The notes under the pieces are model-generated. The model made no database searches. It was not told the DNA's origin and was given only the letters and a program-made list of their open reading frames with translations. The position numbers were made by a program, and so were the translations under genes. DNA of 64,000 nucleotides from Trinickia symbiotica (GTDB lineage: Bacteria; Pseudomonadota; Gammaproteobacteria; Burkholderiales; Burkholderiaceae), in NCBI RefSeq assembly GCF_002934455.1, contig NZ_PTIR01000016.1, forward strand, positions 111,916 to 175,915, written 5' to 3'. Shown one piece after another: positions 1 through 11,800 of the stretch; position 1 is the first letter of the stretch; each line of letters starts with the position of its first letter.

Positions 1-256
1 AGGCGATGAGACCGTACGTCCGCGCCGCTTCGCCGATCTGCTCGGGCGAAAAGAGCTCTTCCGGCGTGATTTCGAATTGCGCGAGATAGCCTTCGATGGT
101 CTTCATCGCGGCCGCGCGGTCGTCGCGCTTTTGTTGAGCGCGCTCGACGATGAGCCGCAGTTCGTCCGCTTCTTCGCTCGTGATCGTGAAGCTCGCCTGC
201 TTTTGCTGCAGTTCGGTGAAGCGCTGGAATTCGGAGTCGGTCAGAAGTTTTGCCAT
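1..256 (-). CDS. small protein, 3' end off the window, possibly H-NS-like
   Basis: The frame opens at ATG 256 and stays open to the window edge, so 85 residues are visible and the C-terminus is missing. It begins MAKLLTDSEFQRFTELQ, is rich in charged helical residues (a likely coiled coil over about residues 5-55) and then reads ITPEELFSPEQI. The helical N-terminus followed by an '[IL]TP.ELF'-type turn recalls the oligomerisation end of H-NS-family nucleoid proteins, but the diagnostic C-terminal DNA-binding motif lies outside the window, so this is only a suggestion. No strong Shine-Dalgarno sequence precedes the ATG. The plus-strand frame over the same bases looks like a shadow. Confidence 0.6.
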   Translation of the reverse strand, partial: MAKLLTDSEFQRFTELQQKQASFTITSEEADELRLIVERAQQKRDDRAAAMKTIEGYLAQFEITPEELFSPEQIGEAARTYGLIA

Positions 257-340
257 GGATGGGGTCACGGGTCGTCATGCGCCGTGCGCGAAGACGCCCG
301 GCGCGAATTGTGAAGGGCCGCCATTCTAGCGTCAGACAGC

Positions 341-1129
341 TCAGCGATCCAGAGGCGTACCCTTCGTCGCCGAGCGGATGAAGTCGACAGTCACCGACAG
401 CACGGCCTCGGGACATTCCTGATGCGGCGTGTGTCCGCAGCCTGGCAGCAGCGCCGCTGTTGCCGACCCGGCGGTTTGCCCGGTGATCGATTGCAATTGC
501 AGCGCCGTGCCGTATTGATCGTGTTCGCCTTGCATGGCAAGAAGCGGCACCTCGATCCGTGGCAACAGCGCTTCGATGTTCCACGTTGCGAATCGAGGAT
601 CGAGCCACGTATCGGACCATCCGCGGAAAACCTGCTCCGTCTTCGCTCCGTGATAGCGGGTAAGGTTGGCGAGCTTGCCCGAGTCGTACGCGGCGACGGC
701 ATCGCGAATGGCGGCGAGCGTCACTTTTTCGACAAAGACGTGCGCTGCCTCGGTCACGATGCCGAGCAAGCGCTCAGGACGCATAGCGCCATAGATCAAG
801 GCGATGCTGCCGCCGTCCGAATGACCGAACACGATGAGCGATGCTTCGGCGGGCAGCAGTTTATCGATCACCTGCGGCAGATCGCGTGTGGCGGCCGTTT
901 TCAGGTAGTCGGCGGACCAGGGCGGCGGCAGCGCCGATGAACGGCCGTACCCGAGGCGATCATAGACGAGCCCGGGACAGCCGCTCGCTTTGCAGAGGCG
1001 TTGCGGGAAATCACCCCACATTGCAGTACAACCGAGTCCTTCATGCAGAAAGACGAGATGCGGCAGAGCCGGGTCGCCGTCGATTCTTAGACAGGCAATC
1101 GTTCCGTCGGCTATTTCGAGTTCGTTCAT
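341..1129 (-). CDS. alpha/beta-fold hydrolase
   Basis: A 262-residue single-domain hydrolase of the alpha/beta fold, probably cytoplasmic because no signal peptide is seen. The nucleophile elbow is GHSDGG with Ser104, the acid is Asp204 in GEHDQYG, and the general base is His233 in GCGHTPHQE. An oxyanion-hole region HEGLGC lies near residues 29-34, where most relatives have HG. The substrate cannot be read from sequence; relatives act on esters, lactones or epoxides. It heads a run of small minus-strand enzyme genes (VOC protein, thioesterase, epimerase) with no clear shared pathway. Confidence 0.85.
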   Translation of the reverse strand: MNELEIADGTIACLRIDGDPALPHLVFLHEGLGCTAMWGDFPQRLCKASGCPGLVYDRLGYGRSSALPPPWSADYLKTAATRDLPQVIDKLLPAEASLIVFGHSDGGSIALIYGAMRPERLLGIVTEAAHVFVEKVTLAAIRDAVAAYDSGKLANLTRYHGAKTEQVFRGWSDTWLDPRFATWNIEALLPRIEVPLLAMQGEHDQYGTALQLQSITGQTAGSATAALLPGCGHTPHQECPEAVLSVTVDFIRSATKGTPLDR

Positions 1130-1192
1130 CGATTGAAAGCGAAGGTGTTGCTCGGCCGCAGCGACGCGCGTGATTTGATCCGCAGGCGGGCA

Positions 1193-1585
1193 CTAGGCAC
1201 CGGGGTCGTCATGGCAAACCGCTTCGACGTTATGGCCGTCGGGGTCGAGCACGAATGCGCCGTAATAGTTCGCATGGTAATGCGGCCGCAAGCCGGGCTT
1301 GCCGTTGTCTTTGCCGCCGGCGGCAATGGCGGCCGCGTAGAACGCGTCGACCTGCCCGCGATCCTCGGCGCGAAACGCGATATGAATCGGCGGATCGTTC
1401 GGCGTGCCCTTGCTGAGCCAGAAGTCCGCCACGCCACCTGCACCGAAACCCGCCACGTCGGTATGGCCCGTCACCGATGCCGGGAATTCGCGCAACAGTT
1501 CATAGCCAATGGGCGCTAGAGCGTCCGTATAAAAACGCCTGCTCGCTTCGATATCGCTTACCGTTACACCTGTATGGTCGATCAC
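1193..1585 (-). CDS. VOC-family (glyoxalase/dioxygenase-like) protein
   Basis: A 130-residue single VOC-fold protein. It starts VIDHTGVTVSDIEASRRFY, the usual first strand and helix of the fold, and ends with the paired strand GAFVLDPDGHNVEAV found in lactoylglutathione lyase-like proteins. The likely start is GTG at 1585, because GAGGAG stands 7 bases upstream. An open frame extends to 1858, but the extra residues are basic and low in complexity. Such proteins usually bind a divalent metal through His and Glu; His4 and Glu121 are candidates. The substrate is unknown. Similar small VOC proteins are often annotated only as glyoxalase/bleomycin-resistance family. Confidence 0.82.
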   Translation of the reverse strand: MIDHTGVTVSDIEASRRFYTDALAPIGYELLREFPASVTGHTDVAGFGAGGVADFWLSKGTPNDPPIHIAFRAEDRGQVDAFYAAAIAAGGKDNGKPGLRPHYHANYYGAFVLDPDGHNVEAVCHDDPGA

Positions 1586-1673
1586 GTTCGTCTCCTCAGG
1601 GCAGGCATTATTCAACGAGTGGGAAGAAACGGCGAGCGACGAAAGCAAGACCGTCGCGGCACGACGCAGAATA

Positions 1674-2174
1674 CTAGCGGTCCTTGGCGCTACTATCGTC
1701 CGGCGCCGTTGCGGGGGGCGCCGCTGACGCCTCGGCGCCGGCGTGGGAGTGATTGCCGTCCGTGCCGTCGCCGACGCGATTGATCGTCCCCTGCGCGAGC
1801 GCCACGAGCGTTTCCTTTTCGCCATCGAGCACATAGACATGGCATTGGCAGGTGGCATGGCCGCGCCCCGCGTAGACGAGTTCGGCGCGCGCCAGCAGGG
1901 CGCCGCGCACGGCCGGGCGCAGGTAACTGATCTTGTATTCGCCCGTCACGACACGCGGCCCCAGTGCGATCGCGCCCGCGAACGTCAACGCGTTGTCGGC
2001 GAGATAGCTGATGACGCCGCCGTGGACGAAGCCGTGCTGCTGCCGCAACTCGTCGCGAATCGGCAATCGCAGCGTGAGCCCGCGTTCGCCTATCTGAACG
2101 AGCTCGGTGCCGAGCAGCATGCTGAACGGTTGTGCATGCAGCGCGCCGCGAGCCAAATCGAAGAAATCGGTCAT
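1674..2174 (-). CDS. PaaI-family hotdog-fold thioesterase
   Basis: A 166-residue hotdog-fold protein, expected to hydrolyse acyl-CoA thioesters. The core motif QQHGFVHGGVISYLAD (about residues 45-60) is the PaaI/YbgC-like 'HGG' helix with its conserved Asp, followed by strands typical of the fold (VTGEYKISYLRPAV). The last 30 residues are Ala/Pro/Asp-rich and likely disordered. ATG 2174 is supported by GAGGGG a few bases upstream. The natural acyl-CoA is not evident, and the neighbours do not form an obvious degradation pathway. Confidence 0.85.
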   Translation of the reverse strand: MTDFFDLARGALHAQPFSMLLGTELVQIGERGLTLRLPIRDELRQQHGFVHGGVISYLADNALTFAGAIALGPRVVTGEYKISYLRPAVRGALLARAELVYAGRGHATCQCHVYVLDGEKETLVALAQGTINRVGDGTDGNHSHAGAEASAAPPATAPDDSSAKDR

Positions 2175-2240
2175 TGGGGACCCCTCGGGGCGGGGGCCCC
2201 GTATCGTGTTCGTTCCACGCTAGGAACGCTTCATCATACG

Positions 2241-2279
2241 CTTGACATCCGCCCCTGCCTAAACGCAGGGCTCATAGCG
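2241..2279. repeat. short hairpin element resembling an IS200/IS605 right end
   Basis: Between the thioesterase and epimerase genes lies TTGACATCCGCCC followed by the hairpin CCTGC-CTAAAC-GCAGG, flanked by ACGCT and AGCGT in inverted order. The first 13 bases recur exactly on the minus strand at 49453-49441, also followed by a small hairpin. From memory, this arrangement resembles the right ends (omega-RNA tail region) of IS200/IS605 elements, but no tnpA or tnpB frame is nearby, so any element would be a relic. Confidence 0.35.
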
Positions 2280-2318
2280 TGCGGATCGACGCCGGCGATC
2301 GACGGCCGGCGACCGGCC

Positions 2319-3422
2319 TCAGGCCGGCAGCGAGGCATACGCCGTGGCGAGATGATAGGGCGTTGTCGACGGCATGTCGCCACGCGCAATTTCGCCGTCG
2401 GCCGTCTTGCATTCGTACCAGCCGAGCGGATGCAGAAAGCGGGTGCGGAAATGCTCGATTTGCGAGGCGAGGGCGCCGCGGTCGGCCGGTGTGCCGCGCG
2501 TCGCGAGCGCGCGCAGGTATTCCGTCTGCGCCCAGATGCGCTGCGTCGCGTCTTGTATCGAGCCGTCTTCGTTGAGCGCGGCGCATACGCCGCCCGTTTG
2601 CGCGTCGACGCCATGGCGTTGCGCAAAGTCGAAGGCTCGCTCCAGCGATGCGGCTAGCCCCGATGCCGCGATGGCGCTGCCCGCCCGCGCGACGAGATAA
2701 AACCATTCGAACTGGTGGCCGGGCTCGATCCGATTGCCCTCGGTGCCGATCGGCAGCTCCGCGATCGCACCCGTCGGCGCGTGGACGAACGTGCGGGCGA
2801 CGGCCGTGGCCAGCCCGCCGAGGGCTTCTTCGAACGCGGCGTCGCGCGTCGCTTCGTGCGCGGCCAGATAGGCCTCGGTCAAGTGCATCAGCGGGTTTTG
2901 CAGCGGCCCGCTGCGCACGGACGAAAAGCGCTCGTCGAGCGCCGAGTGGAGCAGCCCTTCCGTCCCGGCGAAGCGTTCGCCGATGAGCGCGGCCGTCCCG
3001 CCTAGCACGTCGCGCGCATCGCTGTCGCCGAAAGCCGCGAGATAGGATGCACATGCGAAAACGACGAAGGCATGCGTGTAGAGATCTTTCGTCGTCTCGA
3101 GCGGAGCGCCCGCCGCATCGACGCTGTAGAACCATCCGCCATGGCGTTCGTCGCGGAAGTACCGGCGCAGCGAAGCAAACAGCGTTTGTGCATGCGCCGC
3201 ATCGCCGGCGAGCGAGAAGACGAAAAGTTGCCGCGCGCACGCCATCGCGCGGTAGCGGGCGACAGGCAGCGGCGTCTGGTCTTCGGCTCGTAGCGCCTCA
3301 TAAGGCAACTGCATCGACGCGTTGAAGCCTTGAGCGCGCCAGAGCGGCAGGACGATCTGCGTAAAGTGCGTGGAAAGCGCGGCGGATTGAGCAGTGATCG
3401 CTGCGTCGGTCGGGTTTGACAT
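2319..3422 (-). CDS. AGE-family epimerase/isomerase
   Basis: A 367-residue (alpha/alpha)6-barrel sugar epimerase/isomerase of the N-acylglucosamine 2-epimerase family, the group that includes mannose isomerase and YihS. Typical segments are seen in order: GGWFYSVDAAGAP (about residue 75), ETTKDLYTHAFVVFA (about 90), QFEWFYLVARAG (about 230), and near the C-terminus RIWAQTEYLRALA and GWYECKTADGE. The start at ATG 3422 gives the normal family length; the open frame continues to 3590 but adds residues unlike the family. The precise substrate (mannose, sulfoquinovose-derived or another sugar) cannot be set. It diverges from the membrane-protein gene at 3637. Confidence 0.85.
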   Translation of the reverse strand: MSNPTDAAITAQSAALSTHFTQIVLPLWRAQGFNASMQLPYEALRAEDQTPLPVARYRAMACARQLFVFSLAGDAAHAQTLFASLRRYFRDERHGGWFYSVDAAGAPLETTKDLYTHAFVVFACASYLAAFGDSDARDVLGGTAALIGERFAGTEGLLHSALDERFSSVRSGPLQNPLMHLTEAYLAAHEATRDAAFEEALGGLATAVARTFVHAPTGAIAELPIGTEGNRIEPGHQFEWFYLVARAGSAIAASGLAASLERAFDFAQRHGVDAQTGGVCAALNEDGSIQDATQRIWAQTEYLRALATRGTPADRGALASQIEHFRTRFLHPLGWYECKTADGEIARGDMPSTTPYHLATAYASLPA

Positions 3423-3636
3423 TGTGCGGAAACGGAGTTCGAAGATCGATTGCGCCGGCAATTCGTGCCAATTAATGCGAGATGCGCCAAGGATAATGCA
3501 AATCGGCTTTCGCTCGATCCGTCCGTCGCGCCCGCGAGCGATCGTGAGACAATGCCGCCGACGCCACGCATGTGGCAATCGAACGAACAAGAGGCTTCGA
3601 ACCGGGCGGCGCGGGCCGCGACCGGACTTTCACGCT

Positions 3637-4551
3637 ATGGCAGATTCCGCAGCATCTTCTACGTCGGGCCTACGGCGCCCCGCTACGACCAAAAGGCGTG
3701 CACGCGCCGCCTCATCCGAGACCGACAATCGGCCGGCCCGCGTCGCGCTCTTTGTCGAGGACGCCGTCCAAACGGTCGCCCGGGCGGCAGAAGGCGCGGG
3801 TGCAGCGGTCGAAAAATCCGTCGATCTCGTCCCGCCGGAAGATGCGCTTGCCGTGGCGCATACGATGAACCTCGATCCGCGCCAGGGCACGCTCGACGGC
3901 TTCGAGTTGCCCGCCGAGGCGCTCTCGTCGCTTCGGGAGCGCGAGGAAAAAGAGCCGACGCGGCCCGTGAGCGATGCCGGCGATTCCATTGCGATCGAAG
4001 AGGCCGCAGCCAAGTCGCCAAGCGGCGCATCGTCGCGCAGGCAAGCGATCGCCCGAAAATCGGTGGAGCCTGCCGCGCGCGGCGCCAACGTGGCCGAGGC
4101 GGCGGATGCGTCCTCGCAGCGCGCGTACGATGCGCTGACGCAAAGTGTGGCGGCGCTTCAAGCGGCGCTGGTCGACGAGCGCCGGGCGGCAGACGAGAGC
4201 CGGCGCGGGATCAGGCAACTCGTCGTTGCGGCGCTGGCCATATTGCTGGTCGTTGGCGTCCTCAGCGTCGTGCAGACGGTCGTTGCAGTCCGGGCCTCCG
4301 AGGCAAGCGCCGCCGCGGAGCAAAAGACAGCGACGCTTTTGCGGGCCCAGCAGACGGAACTCGCGACATTCGTCGATGCGGCTTCGGCGGCCTCGGCCGA
4401 CATTCGCGACGCGGCCGATTCGCTCGATGGAAAGCAGAGTGTGCAGCCGGCCCGCGCCTCCGCGGCCGCGCCGAGCGCCGGCAAGCATCCACCGCGCCCG
4501 ACGCACCCGCGCAAGACCGCCGAAAAGGCGCGCGGCTCGAACGCCTATTGA
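3637..4551 (+). CDS. single-pass membrane protein of unknown function
   Basis: A 304-residue protein that I do not recognise. The first 185 residues are Ala/Arg/Ser/Glu-rich and probably mostly disordered. Residues about 175-195 (ALTQSVAALQAALVDERRA) could form a short coiled coil. A single membrane helix (QLVVAALAILLVVGVLSVVQ) lies near residue 200-220. A second helical stretch rich in Ala and Gln follows, ending in a basic Pro-rich tail. ATG 3637 is chosen because the upstream extension of the frame overlaps the divergent epimerase and has foreign composition. It converges with copA, 17 bases away. Confidence 0.65.
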   Translation: MADSAASSTSGLRRPATTKRRARAASSETDNRPARVALFVEDAVQTVARAAEGAGAAVEKSVDLVPPEDALAVAHTMNLDPRQGTLDGFELPAEALSSLREREEKEPTRPVSDAGDSIAIEEAAAKSPSGASSRRQAIARKSVEPAARGANVAEAADASSQRAYDALTQSVAALQAALVDERRAADESRRGIRQLVVAALAILLVVGVLSVVQTVVAVRASEASAAAEQKTATLLRAQQTELATFVDAASAASADIRDAADSLDGKQSVQPARASAAAPSAGKHPPRPTHPRKTAEKARGSNAY

Positions 4552-4568
4552 GCCGGCGGCACGCGCGG

Positions 4569-6959
<2,391 letters not shown>

Positions 6960-6993
6960 GGTGGACGACTGCAACTAGGCCGCGATGAGAGAC

Positions 6994-7024
6994 AGTGTCG
7001 TCCTTCCAATGATGGGAAGGTCAA
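6994..7024 (-). promoter_or_regulatory. CueR/MerR-type promoter of copA
   Basis: Reading toward copA, a -35-like TTGACC (7024-7019) is followed after 19 bases by GACACT (6999-6994) as a weak -10. The spacer holds the inverted repeat CCTTCC-N7-GGAAGG (7002-7020 on the plus strand). An over-long 19-base spacer filled by this dyad is the hallmark of MerR-family promoters, and the CCTTCC/GGAAGG arms match known CueR sites of copA genes. Transcription would begin about 25-30 bases before the copA ATG. The rest of 6960-7303 shows no convincing gene. Confidence 0.8.
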
Positions 7025-7303
7025 GCGCGACTGCCGCGGTCCGCGCGGCCCCCCGTTCAGTCAGCGGACAGCGGCGGATAAATATTCCTCGCAAACGCGC
7101 CCAAGAGTCGAGAGGGATTGCGTTGCGCCATTGCGCAATCGTTAGCGCATTCTTCTTGCCTACCGACTGAGGATACGATAAAACGCTTTCGCGAACTGAT
7201 GATTCGACGACTACGTCGTGCGCGACGTCGTGGCCGGACGGCACCGCGCCGCGGAAGTGCTTCGCGGCTCGAGAGCGGCGCCTCGTAAAACTCTGACATC
7301 ACA

Positions 7304-8821
7304 ATGACAACAACACTCGCTACTGCGCGAAACAGCGTTTCGCTGGCTCGGGTCGGGGCCTGGCTGGCTTGCTTTGCCGTTTTCGCTCTGGCCGGCTGCG
7401 CCGCCCGAGCGCCTGCCCCCGCCGTGTCCGCCAACCACGGTTGGACGAAGGACGAAGTATCGGACTCCTACGTATTCGGCTATCCGCTCGTGCTCATGAC
7501 GAGCGCCCGTGTCGCGGCCCGCGCGCCGGGCGGTCCCGGCGTCAACAAGCTGCAGTACTCGCGGACGCCGCCGGCCGCGGACGATCCGGGCCTCCCGCCT
7601 CGCCCCGATGTTAATACGCTGGCCTCCGCCGGCTGGCTCGATCTGAGCAACGAACCCGTGCTGCTGACGCTGCCCGCCACGCGTGGACAGTACCTCGACG
7701 CGCGCGTGCTCGACATGTGGACGAACGTCGTCTGGTCGACGGGTTCGCTCGAGAATGCACGTGGGGCGCTCGCGAAGCCGCGCACGATCGCCTTTGTCGC
7801 GCCTGGGTGGCAGGGCGGCCTGCCGGACGGCGTCGAGCGTGTCCAGGCACCGGGCAAGAGCCTCTGGCTGGCCGTGCGCCTCGCCGCGACCGGCCCGCGC
7901 GAGCTCGCCGCGGCACGCCGATTGCAAGAGGAAGTCCGCGTAACGCCGCTATCGGCGTTCGATGCCGAGGACGATGGAAGGCACAGGATCAAGCGTGTGA
8001 AGGGGACAAAGCGCGGCAGGCCGCTCAACGGTGGGAGCGCGGATCGAGCGGACGACGATCCGCCGTCGTTCGACGATCCGCCGTCGTTCGACGATACGCC
8101 GGCGGGGCAGAGCGCCGCCGTGGCGTCGCTCGACGCGAACGCGTTTTTCAGCCGGCTTGCCGATGCACTGCAGGACAACCCACCCTCCCCGAACGATGCG
8201 CACGCATTGGAGATTCTGGCGGATCTGGGCGTGAAGCCCGGTGAGCCCTTGCATCTGCCGACGGGCGCGGCACAGGCGATCGCGGGGGGTCTCGCCGAGG
8301 CGCGGGCGCGGATCGCGACGGCGCCGAACAACGCGTTGTCCGTGAACGGCTGGATCTGGCTCGGCGATGGTCTCGGACACTACGATGACGACTATGCGCT
8401 GCGCGCCTATGCTGCCTATGCACAGCCGGGCAGTGGCACGAAGGACGACGAAGTGGTGGCGACCGCCACGCTCGACGCCGATGGGAAGGGGCTGGACGGC
8501 AGCAACCGATATGTGCTGCACTTTCCGGCGAAGGGACTGCCGCCGGTGCGGGCGTTCTGGACGCTCACGGCTTACACGAAAGACGGTGCGCTCGTCGAAG
8601 GCGATTTTCGACGCCGTTCGATCGCTTCGCGCGACGCGCTGCGTCGCAATCGTGACGGTTCGCTCGACGTCTATCTACAGGCGGAAACGCCGGGGCGCGC
8701 CCGACAGGCGAATTGGCTCCCGACGCCCGACGGCGCGTTCCAAGTCGTGATGCGGCTCTATGCGCCGCAAGGCCCGGCGATCGACGGCACCTGGCAGCCG
8801 CCGGCGCTCGAGCGCCAATAA
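7304..8821 (+). CDS. DUF1254/DUF1214 lipoprotein
   Basis: A 505-residue exported lipoprotein. The N-terminus is a signal peptide with lipobox LAGC, placing the lipidated Cys at residue 32. The segment SDSYVFGYPLVLMTSARVA followed by PDVNTLASAGWLDLSNEP is the DUF1254 region. The last third (VNGWIWLGDGLGHYDDDY, RAFWTLTAYTKDG, GRARQANWLPTPDG) is the DUF1214 region. Between them, residues about 225-270 form an acidic, low-complexity linker with a DDPPSF repeat. Function is unknown; the family is common in soil proteobacteria. The next gene begins 12 bases after its stop, so the two are probably cotranscribed. Confidence 0.85.
   Translation: MTTTLATARNSVSLARVGAWLACFAVFALAGCAARAPAPAVSANHGWTKDEVSDSYVFGYPLVLMTSARVAARAPGGPGVNKLQYSRTPPAADDPGLPPRPDVNTLASAGWLDLSNEPVLLTLPATRGQYLDARVLDMWTNVVWSTGSLENARGALAKPRTIAFVAPGWQGGLPDGVERVQAPGKSLWLAVRLAATGPRELAAARRLQEEVRVTPLSAFDAEDDGRHRIKRVKGTKRGRPLNGGSADRADDDPPSFDDPPSFDDTPAGQSAAVASLDANAFFSRLADALQDNPPSPNDAHALEILADLGVKPGEPLHLPTGAAQAIAGGLAEARARIATAPNNALSVNGWIWLGDGLGHYDDDYALRAYAAYAQPGSGTKDDEVVATATLDADGKGLDGSNRYVLHFPAKGLPPVRAFWTLTAYTKDGALVEGDFRRRSIASRDALRRNRDGSLDVYLQAETPGRARQANWLPTPDGAFQVVMRLYAPQGPAIDGTWQPPALERQ
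8053..8100 (+). repeat. 18-base tandem repeat inside the DUF1254 gene
   Basis: CGACGATCCGCCGTCGTT occurs at 8053-8070 and again exactly at 8071-8088, with a partial third unit to 8100. It encodes DDPPSF units in the linker between the two DUF domains. The unit is a multiple of three, so copy-number change would keep the frame. Confidence 0.9.
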
Positions 8822-8833
8822 ACCGGAGCAGCG

Positions 8834-11800
8834 ATGTCCAGCGAAACGAAGGCCGGCGTAGCAAAGACGTTCGTCAAGGTGCGCAAGGCGACCCATTCGC
8901 GCCGCCTACGCCGTATCGCAGTTGTAATCGTCGTACTGATCGTGCTCTATGGGCTGATCGGTTTCTTTGCCGCACCGCCCCTCATTCGGCACATTGCCGA
9001 GCAGCAGATGAGTGAAGCGCTCGGGCGGCCCGCCCATATCGAGCGCGTCTCGCTGAATCCGTACACGCTGCGGCTGGAGGCGGATCGCATCCGCGTCGGC
9101 GAGCAAGGCGGCGCTGGCGATTTTGCGAGCATCGAGCGGCTCGTGGTCCAGGCATCGTGGTTCTCGCTGCTGCGTTTCGCGCCGATCGTCGACGAAGTCA
9201 AGGTCGATTCGCCGCACGCGAACATCGTGCGCTACGACGCCCAGCGCTTCAATTTCAGCGATATCGCCGACAAGTTCGCGAACGAGCCGTCGAAGCCGTC
9301 GAAGGGGCCCGCGCTCTTTTCCGTATCGAACATCGATGTCGAGAACGGGCGCATCGATTTCGACGATCGGCTCGCCGGCCGCAAGCACGTCATCGATCGT
9401 CTTTCGCTGGGGGTCCCGTTTATTGCGACGCTGCCGTCGAAGACCAATATTTTCGTCGATCCGCGCTTCGTGGCGCGTGTCGACGGAAGCCCGATCCATA
9501 TCGCAGGCAAGACGAAGCCCTTTGCCGCCTCGCGCGAATCGGAAATCGCGTTGAAGTTCGACGATCTCGACGTGCCGCAAATGTTGTCGTTCTCGCCGAC
9601 GAAGCTGCCCGTGACCGTCGCAAGCGGCAAGCTCGCCGGCGATCTCACGCTGCGCTTCGTCATGACGGGCAGCGCTCCCGCGCTCACTGTCACGGGGACC
9701 ACCGATCTCGCCGATGCGCAGGTCGTCGACGAGCGCAAGGCGCCGCTTTTCGCCGCGCGCGCCGTGCATGTGGCGGCGGCATCGCTCGAGCCTTTGCGCA
9801 AAGTGTTCCGTTTCGACGAGATCCGGCTCGATCAACCCTCGCTGCACCTCGCACGGGAGCGCTCGGGCGACCTCAGCATCTCGCGCACACTGGCCGGATC
9901 GCCTTCCACGGCCGCCTCCTCCGCCGTGCCGGCATCGGCCGCCGGTGGGGCGGCGAGCACGGCCACCGCACCAAAGGCATCCGCGGCCTCCGCCGCTTCC
10001 GCGGTCGGAGCGGCAGCGCAGGCCGTTCAGCCGCTCGACCTTTCGATCAAGCATTTCGCGCTCAACGACGGCGACGTTGGGCTCGAGGATCATGCGCCGG
10101 CGCAACCGGTCTCCCTCGGACTCACGCACCTCGACGTGTCGCTCGACGGTTTTTCGACGGTGGGAGAGACGCCTGCGCACTACGACGTCCACACCGTGCT
10201 GGCGCAGGGCGGCACGCTTGCCGCGACGGGGGCCCTGAGTCTCGCCGCGAAGTCGGCGGACCTCAAGCTGACGACCGATGGGCTTCCGCTCACGCTCGTG
10301 CAACCCTATCTGGCCGGTTCGACGTCCGCGCGCATCGATGGCGGGACGCTCGGCACGGCCTTGACGGTCAAGGCCGACTGGTCGAAGACGCCGACGAACG
10401 TGCAGGTGGCGCAAAGCGACGTCACAGTGAAGTCGCTGAAGGTGACGGGGCCGGCCGTGGCCACCGGGGCGAATGCACCCACGCCCGCGCTCGCGCTCGA
10501 CGAAGGACATGTCGCGATCAAGCAGGTGGACCTTGCCGCGCGCAAAGCCGACATTTCGGCCATCGACCTGGCGGGGCTGTCGGTCAACGGAGCGCGAGCG
10601 AAGGACGGGCGTATCGATCTCATGGCGCTCGCGGGCTCGCCGCAGGAGGGGCAGACGTCTACGACAAATACGCAGGCGCACGAGCAAAAGCCGCATGGCC
10701 GTGAGCGAGGTGCGGCGCGGACAAGCGAAGGCGGCCAGGGCGGAAAGGAACAGACGGCCGCGAACGCGCCGCCCGCGGCCGGCGCTCAGTCCGGCTGGCA
10801 CTATACGATCGGCGCCGTGCGGCTCAAGGACGGGTCGGCGCAGATTGTCGATGAGGTTCCGGCGCATCCCGCCACGGTCCGCCTGTCGTCGATCCAGTTC
10901 GAAGCGCACGACGTCAGCGACGACATGCACCGTGCGTTGCCGATCAAGCTGGCCGCGACGCTGGGCGGCAAAGGCACGCTCGACGTTTCGGGCGACGTGA
11001 CGCCGAGCCCGCTCGCGGCCTCGGTGACGTTGCACGCGAATCGGCTCGATGTCTCTTCGGCGGAGCCGTATTTCGGCGACGACCTCAACGCAAAGCTTGC
11101 GAGCGCATTCCTGAACGCGGGCGGCGACGTCAAGCTCGGTATGGCGAACGATGCCCTGACGGCGACTTTCCGGGGAGGCGTGGCGCTCGTCGATGTGAAA
11201 CTGCTCGACCGCACCACGTCCGCGCCGCTCGCCGGCTGGCGCGCGCTGTCGCTCGCCCGCATGAACGCCCGCTACGACGCGCACGGTACCGATGTCGACA
11301 TTGGCCGCATCACGTTCTCGCAATTCTTCGGCAGCGTGCTGCTCGACGAGCAGGGCAAGCTCAACCTGCAGGATGTGCTCGGCAATGAGCATAAGCCTTC
11401 GCCGGCAACGGGGACGACGGCTTCGCATCGCGGCAGCACGACTACGGTCGCCGAGGCGCCCAAAGCCGCGCCATCGCAGACGCAGCCGCCGTTCAAGGCT
11501 CACGTCGGCGAGATCGTGCTTCAGCAGGGGCACGTGAATTACACCGACCACTTCGTCAAGCCGAACTACACGGCGAACCTCGTCGACATCACCGGCACGA
11601 TCGGCGCGTTCGGCACCGAAAAGCGCGCGCCCGCGCCCGTCGATGTCAGCGCGAACCTGGCTGGGAACGGGCCGATCACGATACGCGGCACGGCCGATCC
11701 GCTGGCGCCCAAGCCGTCGCTGGATCTCGGCGCGAGCGCGCATGAAATCGAGCTCAAGAGCTTGACGCCATACTCGCTGAAGTACGCCGGCTATCCGATC

